This document shows positions 1-6,931 of a DNA stretch of 7,165 bases, in pieces. A model generated the notes under the pieces. The model made no database searches. It was not told where the DNA came from and was given only the letters and a program-made list of their open reading frames with translations. Both the position numbers and the translations under genes were made by a program. This DNA is from JBLIAZ01 sp047632015 (lineage in GTDB: Bacteria; Bacteroidota; Bacteroidia; Flavobacteriales_C; GCA-002722245): the NCBI GenBank assembly GCA_047632015.1, contig JBLIBC010000136.1, positions 1 through 7,165 of the forward strand, written 5' to 3'. Positions within the stretch are counted from its first letter, which is position 1; every line of letters begins with the position of its first letter.

Positions 1-1
1 T

Positions 2-2419
2 GATCATCGAGTATATGCAGATGTCATAAATATGGGTGTGTTTCAAGGTTGTTTTGGGACAGGTTGCACTTGGTCAATAATGAATACCATCAAACTTAGG
101 GGGTCCAGTCCTGTTCAAATTCCTAGGATTGAAATTAACGACCTGGATACAATCTATAACAATGGAAGTATTAATATTTCCTCAAGTATTAAGGGGAAAG
201 GAATCATCATTAATTTGGAGAATTCCAAGTTAACCTTGGGGATGAATAATGATCAGAATGAAGCTGTAATTAATGCTTGGGAGCACCTTGACAATACAGT
301 GGAATTCAATAAAAATGGAGATCAAAACTTATATGGAGTTCAGTTAAATACCTTTCAAAATTTGATTGCTTCTAATACTAGTCACCTTAGAGCCATTAAA
401 GATTTTAACGTTAATGGTGATTTAGTAGTTGATTCAAATACTATTTTAAATGTAGGAGGGAATAAACTTAATGTTGAGTCGAGTTCAAGGTTGTATTTAA
501 ATAAAAATTCAACCATGATACTAGGTAACAGTTTGGCTCTTTATTCAACTGTTTTCCCGATTAACTATCAACGTAAAAATTTATTCATTGATAGTACATC
601 GACCATTTCGTACGAATCGCAAGGAAACCAAATTATATCATCGAATCCTGTGTACGGAAATTTGCGTGTAAAAGATGGAGCAGTAACTAAAAGCATCAAG
701 GAAGTAGGGAAAGGAGATTCGTTAATTGTTAGAGGGGGACTAAATATTACAGAGTCTTCCATAAGATTCATGGCCGGAAATAAGGTCGTAAAAGTATTTG
801 GTGATTGGGAAGGGCCAGGACATGTTAAATTTACTAATGGTTCGTTTATCCTGCATGGGAATGCTAATAGCACAGGTTCGCTTATTTTGGGGCAAACGCC
901 AGTATATTATATTGGTTCAGGAAATCAAAGAATGAAAAATGCGGTATATCATAATTTGACAATTGATAAACCTAGTGGTACTGCATCAATTGATGCTGCA
1001 AACGGAATGTTTTTAGTGCGAAAAACCATGAATGTAATTAATGGAAAAGTACAAGTTGGAGGTGAAATATTTGAAGTTCAAGACAGTTTAGTGCTTTCAG
1101 ATACCTTGGTTTTTAAGTCAAGGGTCCAAGACAAAATATTTAAAAATATATACGTAAGTTCCACTGGCTATTTGAACAATGCTCATGGAATTGACATGCA
1201 CATAAAAGGAAATGTAAATGTACAAGGAGGCTGGCAAAACGGGAATCGATCTACTGTGTATATTAGTGACAGTGCTCACCAATCAATTGAAGGGCATGGT
1301 TTGATAACCTTTGGGAAATTGGTTTTAAAAAGTGCAAAAGGAGGTAAAGTAATAACCTTAATTGGTGAGTTTCAAGTAAATGATTCTCTGGTTCTTGACA
1401 GTTCCAGTGTCATGTTTGACAGTGCTACAATAAAATTGGATTTAAATGCTGCATTACATGGAGAATCTGAGCAAAATCAATTGAAAGGAACAGGTGGTAG
1501 TATCATCAAATCTCAATTACAATTGAATGCAACAGTGCATGAAAACATTGCTGGACTAGGTTATTCTATTTATAATGATTCTGCTTTTGGTTCAGGTGTT
1601 TTAACCCGTGGTTTTGATGCCGTTATTTTACCAAATGGTGAGTTAAGCATTAGTAAAACTTTTTTATTGGAGTTAAAGGATTCTTCCCAACAGACTTACC
1701 AAACAACGATCAGCTACTTCGATTATGAACTACTTAATCACGATCAAAATTTACTCACTACTTATTACGACAATGATTATTCAGACCAGTACAGAATTGG
1801 GTTCAGCACCTTGCATAGTCAGTTTAATAAGGTGGCATATTCAGGAGTTAAAACAGGAGCTAAAATTACTTTAGGCGATATAGATGTCAACCCTTTACCA
1901 GTCCAATTATTATCTTTTGAAGCAAAACTTAATAAGGGTCAAAACGGAAAGGAAGTAGCGAACATCGCTTGGAAAGTTGGGTCTGAAATTAATACAGCAA
2001 AATACTTAATATATGTTTCGGAGGACGGCATAAACTACTCGCTCATGAAGGAAGTAGAATGGAAAAAAGGTAGTTATTCTGGAAATGATTATTCATTTGA
2101 TAATGAATTGAAGACGACCGCAGATCAGCTGTATTATAAATTATATGAGCAAGATTTATACGGAGAAATAAGCTATTTAGGAATTGACACAATTCAAAGA
2201 GACTATACGGTTTCTGTCATTACCATTAATGGACAATTGATAATTTTACCTGTACATTCTGCGGAAGGAGCAGTAACAGTATATGATTTGAACGGTAAGC
2301 AATTGATGAATTTAGACCAAGATGATCTAAATCTTCTACTGCCATATAATCATCGAATTGTAATGTTGTGCATGGAAGGTTCGGGAATCAGTACGTGTAA
2401 AAAAGTTTATTTGAAATGA
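2..2419 (+). CDS. Secreted beta-strand-repeat surface protein with T9SS-like C-terminal domain (5'-truncated by window edge)
   Basis: The reading frame is open to the window edge (codons for DHRVYADVIN precede the first ATG at 32), so the true start lies upstream and the ATG at 32 is probably internal. About 805 residues are visible. Most of the protein is short alternating hydrophobic strands rich in N, S, G, V and L, as in parallel beta-helix or adhesin-like exported proteins. Loose modules begin with a G/S..Q.I/M motif followed by an '.NL.I' or 'KLVL' strand (near 617, 914 and 1263). At 1892-1924 is PLPVQLLSFEA, the typical opening of the domain that precedes the sorting signal in Bacteroidota T9SS cargo, followed by 'ISE/SEIN...YLIYVSEDGINY'-type sequence. 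The last ~70 residues (VTVYDLNGK from 2273 to KKVYLK at the end) resemble a type A T9SS C-terminal domain, though degenerate. I infer export across the outer membrane by T9SS and surface attachment or release. No enzymatic domain is visible, so the specific function is unknown. It ends 12 nt from the convergent sigma gene with no terminator between. Confidence 0.85.
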   Translation, partial: DHRVYADVINMGVFQGCFGTGCTWSIMNTIKLRGSSPVQIPRIEINDLDTIYNNGSINISSSIKGKGIIINLENSKLTLGMNNDQNEAVINAWEHLDNTVEFNKNGDQNLYGVQLNTFQNLIASNTSHLRAIKDFNVNGDLVVDSNTILNVGGNKLNVESSSRLYLNKNSTMILGNSLALYSTVFPINYQRKNLFIDSTSTISYESQGNQIISSNPVYGNLRVKDGAVTKSIKEVGKGDSLIVRGGLNITESSIRFMAGNKVVKVFGDWEGPGHVKFTNGSFILHGNANSTGSLILGQTPVYYIGSGNQRMKNAVYHNLTIDKPSGTASIDAANGMFLVRKTMNVINGKVQVGGEIFEVQDSLVLSDTLVFKSRVQDKIFKNIYVSSTGYLNNAHGIDMHIKGNVNVQGGWQNGNRSTVYISDSAHQSIEGHGLITFGKLVLKSAKGGKVITLIGEFQVNDSLVLDSSSVMFDSATIKLDLNAALHGESEQNQLKGTGGSIIKSQLQLNATVHENIAGLGYSIYNDSAFGSGVLTRGFDAVILPNGELSISKTFLLELKDSSQQTYQTTISYFDYELLNHDQNLLTTYYDNDYSDQYRIGFSTLHSQFNKVAYSGVKTGAKITLGDIDVNPLPVQLLSFEAKLNKGQNGKEVANIAWKVGSEINTAKYLIYVSEDGINYSLMKEVEWKKGSYSGNDYSFDNELKTTADQLYYKLYEQDLYGEISYLGIDTIQRDYTVSVITINGQLIILPVHSAEGAVTVYDLNGKQLMNLDQDDLNLLLPYNHRIVMLCMEGSGISTCKKVYLK

Positions 2420-2431
2420 TGACATTAAACT

Positions 2432-3295
2432 TTAACCCAAGTACCCTTGCAACAGCGCTTTTTTATTATCGTTACGTAACCTTTTAATAGCCTTCTCTTT
2501 TATTTGACGAACACGTTCCCTTGTTAAATTAAATCTTGAGCCAATTTCATCTAAGCTGATTTCACGAACACCACCAATTCCATAAAACAGTTTTACCACT
2601 TCCGATTCGCGTTCGGGTAATTTTGCCAAAGTCCTATTAATTTCTTTTTTTAGAGACTCTTGCATTAGCTCATTGTCAGCTTTCAAAGACGATGAATCCT
2701 CTAACACATCCAGTAATCCATGGTCTTCACCTTCATTAAATGGTGCATCAACTGACATATGTCTTCCATTTAATTTCAAAGCATTTTCCACTTCGTTTTC
2801 GGTTAATTCTAAAAAGTCCGATATTTCTTTTGCAATCGGCTCTCTTTCAAGTTGTTGTTCCAATTGGGATATTCCCTTTCTTATTTTTCCAAGGGAACCA
2901 ATTTTATTCAAAGGCAACCGTACAAGCCTTGATTGTTCTGAAATAGCTTGAATAACTGATTGACGTATCCACCAAACAGCATAGGAGATGAATTTAAATC
3001 CTCGTGTTTCATCAAACTTTTTGGCAGCTTTTATTAATCCTAAATTTCCTTCGTTGATTAAATCGGGCAATGTTAAGCCTTGGCCTTGGTACTGTTTTGA
3101 CACAGAAACAACAAACCTCAAATTCGCTTTGGTCAGTTTTTCTAGTGCTTGCTGGTCACCTGCTCTAATTTTTACTGCTAATTCTACTTCCTCTTGTGCT
3201 GTAATTAAATCCTCTTTTGCAATTTCGGAAAGGTACTTATCCAGTGTAATTCCATCTCTTTTAGTGATGGATTGGGAAATTTTTAGTTGTCTCAT
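2432..3295 (-). CDS. rpoD: RNA polymerase primary sigma factor, sigma-70 family (Bacteroidota RpoD/SigA type)
   Basis: This directs core RNA polymerase to housekeeping promoters. The 287-residue protein starts MRQLKISQSI, the usual N-terminus of the Bacteroidota primary sigma, which lacks the long region 1.1 of E. coli RpoD. Region 1.2 is around residues 17-50. Region 2 spans about 55-128, with the core-binding stretch DLINEGNLGLIKAA (78-91) and the -10 recognition/melting stretch FISYAVWWIRQ (102-112). Region 3 is about 130-205 and includes the GRHMSVDAPFNEGED segment (177-191). Region 4 is about 220-287, with the helix-turn-helix SLDEIGSRFNLTRERVRQI (247-265) that contacts the -33 element. 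All regions are complete, and the length and ...GYLG ending fit the family. No Shine-Dalgarno is seen before the ATG, as is normal in this phylum. The gene diverges from the lipoprotein-uvrB pair. A paralogous group 2 sigma is possible, but full conservation of the WWIRQ and HTH segments favours the primary factor. Confidence 0.95.
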   Translation of the reverse strand: MRQLKISQSITKRDGITLDKYLSEIAKEDLITAQEEVELAVKIRAGDQQALEKLTKANLRFVVSVSKQYQGQGLTLPDLINEGNLGLIKAAKKFDETRGFKFISYAVWWIRQSVIQAISEQSRLVRLPLNKIGSLGKIRKGISQLEQQLEREPIAKEISDFLELTENEVENALKLNGRHMSVDAPFNEGEDHGLLDVLEDSSSLKADNELMQESLKKEINRTLAKLPERESEVVKLFYGIGGVREISLDEIGSRFNLTRERVRQIKEKAIKRLRNDNKKALLQGYLG

Positions 3296-3346
3296 GTGGT
3301 AATAATGGTTTGGGTTCCTCGTATGATACTACGTGCTTTAGGATTT

Positions 3347-3374
3347 TTTGTTTCAATTATAAGCCGTAATTTTG
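3347..3374 (+). promoter_or_regulatory. Candidate Bacteroidota-type promoter for the lipoprotein-uvrB pair
   Basis: TAATTTTG at 3367-3374 fits the -7 consensus TAnnTTTG exactly. TTTG at 3347-3350 could be the -33 element, but the 16-nt spacing is slightly shorter than the usual range. The predicted start near 3380 leaves a leader of about 10 nt before the ATG at 3391. No second such motif occurs in the 12 nt before uvrB, so the two genes may share this promoter. Confidence 0.45.
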
Positions 3375-3390
3375 TGAAGTACTTTGTTAA

Positions 3391-3795
3391 ATGATTACAA
3401 TGCGGTTAATTTTTACCCTTTTAATAGCTTTCTCATTGACATCTTGTGAAAAGGATGTATTTGAAAATGAGGATTTTAACGGCACATGGACGGTGGATTG
3501 GATTAGATGTGACAATTTTCACAACAAAGTCTTTGGTGAAATTTCATTTACTGTAACTGACTCCACTGAAAACAAAGGAGTCATCAAAGAAACATTAGCG
3601 GACACCATTAACGAAATGATATTTCATTTTGAGTTCATAAGCAATGAGGAATTGTTAATTGACACTTTATACGACTACGATAGTACCTCGCATTGGTTAG
3701 GAATACATACCATATCAGAACTGCAAGAAAAAAGCTTTTTACTTGAAAGAGGATCAAAAGGTTGTGAAAGAGAGCAGTTTAAATTTGTAAAATAA
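3391..3795 (+). CDS. Small lipoprotein, lipocalin-like/unknown fold
   Basis: The 134-residue protein has a classic lipoprotein signal: a short start (MITMR), a hydrophobic stretch LIFTLLIAFS, and the lipobox L-T-S-C with the lipidated cysteine at residue 19. The ATG at 3400 (residue 4) is an equally possible start; 3391 gives a more usual n-region. The residues after the cysteine (EKDVFENED) are acidic with a K-D pair, loosely like the surface-export signal described in Bacteroidota lipoproteins, so the protein could be displayed on the outer leaflet. The mature part begins FNGTWTVDWIRCDNF and alternates short beta strands, reminiscent of lipocalin-like small lipoproteins, and it keeps two other cysteines (C40, C125) that could form a disulfide. 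I do not recognise a specific family. It sits 12 nt upstream of uvrB on the same strand, probably co-transcribed, with no evident functional link. Confidence 0.8.
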   Translation: MITMRLIFTLLIAFSLTSCEKDVFENEDFNGTWTVDWIRCDNFHNKVFGEISFTVTDSTENKGVIKETLADTINEMIFHFEFISNEELLIDTLYDYDSTSHWLGIHTISELQEKSFLLERGSKGCEREQFKFVK

Positions 3796-3807
3796 TTTTA
3801 CGACACA

Positions 3808-5802
3808 ATGTCAAAGGCATTTGAACTAGTTTCAGAATATACTCCTATGGGAGATCAACCAGAAGCTATTAAGCAATTGGTTGAAGGAATCAATGACAAG
3901 GTTCAGTACCAAACTTTATTAGGTGTTACAGGTTCAGGGAAAACTTTTACGATGGCTAATGTGATTAAGGAAATTAATCGTCCCACGTTAATATTGTCTC
4001 ATAATAAAACTTTAGCAGCTCAATTATACAATGAGTTTAAACAGTTTTTTCCTAACAACGCTGTGGAATATTTTGTGTCTTATTACGATTACTATCAGCC
4101 TGAAGCATTTTTACCAGTCACAGGAACCTACATCGAAAAAGATTTATCGATCAACAAGGAAATAGAAAAACTTCGGTTGAGTGCTACATCAACTTTGTTG
4201 TCAGGAAGGAGTGACGTTATTATAGTTTCAAGTGTTTCATGCATTTACGGTATGGGAAATCCAGCTGATTTTGAAGCAAGTATTTTTGAAGTAAATGAAG
4301 GGATGACAGTGAGTCGGACTAAATTTTTACGCATGTTGGTGGACTCTTTATACTCTCGAACAGAGATGGACTTTGAACGTGGTAATTTTAGAGTTAAGGG
4401 CGATACCGTTGATGTGTTTCCTGGATATGCTGATTACGCTCTTCGTTTTTCATTTTGGGGAGACGAAATTGAAAGTATACATAAAATTGATCCTGAAAAA
4501 GGGCTAAGATTGGAACAAATTGAATACACCAAAATTTATCCAGCAAACCTTTTTGTGACTTCTAAATCAAGAATGAATGACAGCTTATTTGATATTCAAA
4601 AAGACCTCGAAGCCCAGCATGATTTTTTTATGCAAGAGGGCAAAGTGGAAGAGGCTAAGCGATTAAAAGACAGAGTGGAGCAAGATATTGAAATGATTCG
4701 CGAGCTTGGGTATTGCAGTGGTATTGAAAACTACTCACGGTATTTGGATGGAAGAAACCCAGGAGACAGACCGTTTTGTTTGTTGGATTACTTTCCAGAC
4801 AATTTCATGATGATGATTGACGAGAGCCACGTGACAATTGGCCAAGTGAAAGCAATGTATGGAGGTGATAGGTCGAGGAAAATAAATTTAGTTGATTACG
4901 GGTTCAGGCTACCTGCAGCTATGGACAATAGGCCATTACAGTTTGAAGAATTTGAATCTTTACAAAATCAAGTGTTGTATGTCAGTGCCACTCCTGCAGA
5001 TTACGAATTAGAATTATCCGAAGGTGTGGTAGTGGAACAAGTTATTAGACCTACAGGCTTACTGGATCCTAAAATAGACGTGCGACCTTTAAAAAATCAA
5101 GTGGATGATTTACTTCATGAAATTCAAATTGAAGTAAAAAAAGGCAACAGGGTACTGGTTACAACCTTAACCAAAAGAATGGCCGAGGAATTAAGTAAGT
5201 ACATTGCTAATTTACATGTGAGTTGTACCTACATGCACTCGGAAATCGATACCATGGATAGGGTTGAAATACTTTCAAAATTAAGGTCAGGAGCAATTGA
5301 TGTATTAGTTGGAGTGAACCTGCTAAGAGAGGGCCTTGATTTACCTGAAGTGTCATTGGTTGCTATCATGGATGCGGATAAAGAAGGTTTCTTGCGTTCG
5401 GAAAGATCACTTACTCAAACTGTAGGAAGAGCAGCTAGAAATTTGGAAGGACGGGTAATCATGTATGGCGACAGAGTAACCAACAGCATGCAACGTACTA
5501 TCGACGAAACCAACAGGCGACGAAAAGTTCAGCAAGCGTACAACGAAGACCACGGTATTGAACCTACAGCCATTTTCAAAAAACAAGGATCAGCTTTCGA
5601 AAAGAATTCATACACCGAGCTTGACGATGCTTTGCAAAGAGTAGAGGAAGAAAAAAAGAATTATGGAAGCAAGAAAGAGCTTGCAAAGCTCATAAGAAAC
5701 ACGAAGGCAAACATGGAAAAAGCGGCAAAAGAATATGACTTCTTAACCGCCGCAAAGTTCCGTGATTTACTAAAATATTATCAAGAAGAGGAAAAAAAGT
5801 AA
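3808..5802 (+). CDS. uvrB: UvrABC system protein B (excinuclease subunit, DNA damage recognition)
   Basis: UvrB receives damaged DNA from UvrA, verifies the lesion by inserting a beta-hairpin between the strands, and recruits UvrC for dual incision in nucleotide excision repair in the cytoplasm. The 664-residue protein is full length for the family. It opens with MSKAFELVSEYTPMGDQPEAI, the expected N-terminus, so the ATG at 3808 is the start. The Walker A motif GVTGSGKT is at 39-46, the beta-hairpin tyrosine-rich segment YYDYYQPEAFLP starts at 92, and the DESH helicase motif II is at 338-341. Motif VI QTVGRAARN is at 537-545, with the arginine-finger residues R541 and R544. The C-terminal UVR domain (about 624-664), which contacts UvrC and UvrA, is present as a coiled-coil-like helical pair. 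There is no Shine-Dalgarno. The gene follows the lipoprotein by 12 nt and converges on ppnP. No frameshift or missing key residue is seen. Confidence 0.98.
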   Translation: MSKAFELVSEYTPMGDQPEAIKQLVEGINDKVQYQTLLGVTGSGKTFTMANVIKEINRPTLILSHNKTLAAQLYNEFKQFFPNNAVEYFVSYYDYYQPEAFLPVTGTYIEKDLSINKEIEKLRLSATSTLLSGRSDVIIVSSVSCIYGMGNPADFEASIFEVNEGMTVSRTKFLRMLVDSLYSRTEMDFERGNFRVKGDTVDVFPGYADYALRFSFWGDEIESIHKIDPEKGLRLEQIEYTKIYPANLFVTSKSRMNDSLFDIQKDLEAQHDFFMQEGKVEEAKRLKDRVEQDIEMIRELGYCSGIENYSRYLDGRNPGDRPFCLLDYFPDNFMMMIDESHVTIGQVKAMYGGDRSRKINLVDYGFRLPAAMDNRPLQFEEFESLQNQVLYVSATPADYELELSEGVVVEQVIRPTGLLDPKIDVRPLKNQVDDLLHEIQIEVKKGNRVLVTTLTKRMAEELSKYIANLHVSCTYMHSEIDTMDRVEILSKLRSGAIDVLVGVNLLREGLDLPEVSLVAIMDADKEGFLRSERSLTQTVGRAARNLEGRVIMYGDRVTNSMQRTIDETNRRRKVQQAYNEDHGIEPTAIFKKQGSAFEKNSYTELDDALQRVEEEKKNYGSKKELAKLIRNTKANMEKAAKEYDFLTAAKFRDLLKYYQEEEKK

Positions 5803-5820
5803 ATGTATGGTTTGAGTATA

Positions 5821-6099
5821 TTACTCGTACCGGCACAAGTATGCTGAGTCTTCCAGAGCATGAACTTTAAAAGATATTCCTGAAGGTATTGCACAGCTTT
5901 CTCCAATTTCAAAATTTCGTACATCATCATTTGGTAGTTCAAGCTCCCAACTACCAGAAGTCAAAGTCATCCATTCTTTTGTCGAGGTACTAAACTCATA
6001 GGTTCCTTGTTTTAAAACACCAGCACTAAAATTTCCTGCTCTGTTTTTAAACCCTAATGATTTTACCTTTCCGTCGAAGTATTCGTTTACGTTGATCAT
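5821..6099 (-). CDS. ppnP: Pyrimidine/purine nucleoside phosphorylase, PpnP family (formerly DUF1255/YaiE)
   Basis: PpnP enzymes are small cupin-fold phosphorylases that split several purine and pyrimidine nucleosides with phosphate, giving the base and (deoxy)ribose-1-phosphate for salvage. The 92-residue length matches the family (about 94). Family features are visible in order: NEYFDGKVKSLGF (5-17), G-T-Y-E-F-S-T (32-38), EWMT..SG (42-49), the IPSGISF turn of the cupin barrel (71-77) and the closing AYLCRY (86-91). The start MINVNEYF agrees with homologues. A -7-like element lies just upstream, so it may be transcribed alone, or together with the AHSA1-like gene whose stop lies 83 nt upstream on the same strand. 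It converges on uvrB with 18 nt between stops. Confidence 0.93.
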   Translation of the reverse strand: MINVNEYFDGKVKSLGFKNRAGNFSAGVLKQGTYEFSTSTKEWMTLTSGSWELELPNDDVRNFEIGESCAIPSGISFKVHALEDSAYLCRYE

Positions 6100-6119
6100 G
6101 TTGTACAGTTTTGAGCTGT

Positions 6120-6127
6120 CAAATTTA
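6120..6127 (-). promoter_or_regulatory. Candidate -7 promoter element for ppnP
   Basis: Read on the minus strand this is TAAATTTG, an exact fit to TAnnTTTG. Transcription would start near 6113, about 14 nt before the ppnP ATG at 6099. A clear TTG -33 element at 17-23 nt upstream is not visible, which lowers confidence. Confidence 0.4.
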
Positions 6128-6182
6128 TTTTAATCGGATGAATTTTTAACTATGGTTTACCTATTTATATTTTCTTGTGAGC

Positions 6183-6587
6183 TCATTGTTCGGCTTCGCT
6201 AGGTCCCTTTAAAAAATATTTCAACATCGGCTCAAAATAATGTTCATTCCAGCCATCTTGATATTGTTCTCCGTGTTGTGGCAAATTGGTATGCGTTAAG
6301 GTTAAAATAGTGCTGTCATTGTATCCCAATAATTCAATTTCAACTATTGAATCCTCCTCCGAATCTTGAAATTCCGTAGTCCTCCATGTTTGCTTAATGC
6401 TTCTGTTTATTTCCAGATTTATGTTTTTTCCAGTAATGTATCCATCCCAAACGGAGAATTCCGCATGAAGTTCGTCAGTTATTGAAGCAGCGCCTCCAGT
6501 CATTTTTGAATGTTCTTCAGCGCTTAACCACGCCTTGTATATTTTGTCAGGAGACGCTGGTAGTGATGCGGTTATAGTAAATTGCAT
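6183..6587 (-). CDS. SRPBCC/START-fold protein, AHSA1 (activator of Hsp90 ATPase 1-like) family
   Basis: The 134-residue cytosolic protein has the typical AHSA1-domain pattern: an opening strand plus 'ASPDKIYKAW' helix (11-20), the HSKMTGG segment (26-32), 'FSVWDGYITGKN' (44-55), the INRSIKQTWRT strand (60-70), the 'TILTLTHTNLP' strand (93-103) and a long C-terminal helix beginning GWNEHYFEPMLKYFL (112-126). Together these make the helix-grip fold with a hydrophobic pocket, so small-hydrophobic-ligand binding is plausible. The ligand and role are unknown for most bacterial members and cannot be read from sequence. The Hsp90 link in the family name should not be assumed here. There is no signal peptide. 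It is the first gene of a possible two-gene minus-strand unit with ppnP. The acidic stretch QDSEEDS (74-80) is a loop. Confidence 0.9.
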   Translation of the reverse strand: MQFTITASLPASPDKIYKAWLSAEEHSKMTGGAASITDELHAEFSVWDGYITGKNINLEINRSIKQTWRTTEFQDSEEDSIVEIELLGYNDSTILTLTHTNLPQHGEQYQDGWNEHYFEPMLKYFLKGPSEAEQ

Positions 6588-6603
6588 GTTGATGTATTTC
6601 TTA

Positions 6604-6631
6604 CAATAATACTGCTTTTTTTAAGACACAA
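6604..6631 (-). promoter_or_regulatory. Candidate promoter for the AHSA1-like gene
   Basis: On the minus strand, TTG (6631-6629) is followed after 17 nt by TATTATTG (6611-6604), one mismatch from TAnnTTTG. The predicted start near 6597 gives a leader of about 10 nt to the ATG at 6587. The spacing is within the range known for flavobacterial promoters. Confidence 0.45.
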
Positions 6632-6693
6632 CTATTGTATCTCTCGCGAATAATAAAAGTTACAAATTCAACCAATCTATATTATTAAAAACC

Positions 6694-6724
6694 TTGTTCG
6701 TATTGAATCTATTTACTAGTTTTG
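6694..6724 (+). promoter_or_regulatory. Promoter of tRNA-Ser(GCU)
   Basis: TTG at 6694-6696 and TAGTTTTG at 6717-6724, separated by 20 nt, match the Bacteroidota TTG-N17-23-TAnnTTTG promoter with an exact -7 element. Transcription would begin near 6729-6731, leaving about 28 nt of 5' leader before the tRNA. It is the best promoter match in the window and sits where a tRNA promoter is expected. Confidence 0.65.
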
Positions 6725-6728
6725 CCGT

Positions 6729-6746
6729 CCCTTCTGAAAAGAGGGG
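6729..6746 (+). other. Leader hairpin with GAAA tetraloop upstream of tRNA-Ser
   Basis: CCCTTCT (6729-6735), loop GAAA, then AGAGGGG (6740-6746) pair over 7 bp with one T-G wobble. The hairpin starts at about the predicted transcription start, so it would form at the very 5' end of the tRNA precursor, about 11 nt before the mature tRNA. The following bases (GTTTGT) are too poor in T for a terminator. Confidence 0.5.
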
Positions 6747-6757
6747 GTTTGTACAAA

Positions 6758-6844
6758 GGAGACGTGGGAGAGTGGCTGAATCCACCAGTTTGCTAAACTG
6801 ACGTACGGGCAACTGTACCGGGGGTTCGAATCCCCCCGTCTCCG
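6758..6844 (+). tRNA. tRNA-Ser, anticodon GCU (reads AGC/AGU)
   Basis: The 87-nt gene folds as a class II tRNA. The acceptor stem GGAGACG (6758-6764) pairs 7/7 with CGTCTCC (6837-6843), with discriminator G at 6844, typical of tRNA-Ser. The D stem GGA/TCC is at 6767-6769 and 6781-6783. The anticodon loop TTGCTAA has GCT at 6792-6794. The long variable arm has stem GTAC (6803-6806 with 6815-6818). The T arm is GGGGG-TTCGAAT-CCCCC (6820-6836). The anticodon stem has one C-A mismatch at its base (positions 27-43; 6785 and 6801). The 3' CCA is not encoded: CAG follows G73, so CCA must be added enzymatically. The last two bases also form the outer end of the inverted repeat described downstream. 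Confidence 0.97.
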
Positions 6845-6855
6845 CAGACAGTTTT

Positions 6856-6889
6856 AAAACCTTGACACGAGAGTGTCGAGGTTTTTTTT
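6856..6889 (+). terminator. Rho-independent terminator of tRNA-Ser
   Basis: AAAACCTT-GACAC (6856-6868), loop GAGA (6869-6872), then GTGTC-GAGGTTTT (6873-6885) form a 13-bp stem with one T-G wobble. The stem runs into T8 at 6882-6889. It lies 11 nt after the tRNA 3' end and is a textbook intrinsic terminator. Its outer parts belong to the larger inverted repeat. Confidence 0.85.
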
Positions 6890-6931
6890 ATGCCTCAAAC
6901 CCCCAAGCTTGCTTGAAGGAGTTTGAGGCAT

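Noticed and set aside
2673..3302. Plus-strand open frames within the sigma gene, and the minus-strand frame at 568-873
   Set aside because: They lie opposite clear coding sequence, have no family-like composition, and are explained as shadows of the real genes.
3354..3361. Minus-strand TATAATTG as a -7 element for the sigma gene
   Set aside because: One mismatch, no TTG at a suitable distance upstream, and a roughly 50-nt leader; too weak to list as a feature.
6820..6850. Phage or integrative-element attachment site at the tRNA-Ser 3' end
   Set aside because: No direct repeat of the tRNA 3' end elsewhere in the window and no integrase gene; only an inverted 8-bp match of the end (CGCAGACA).
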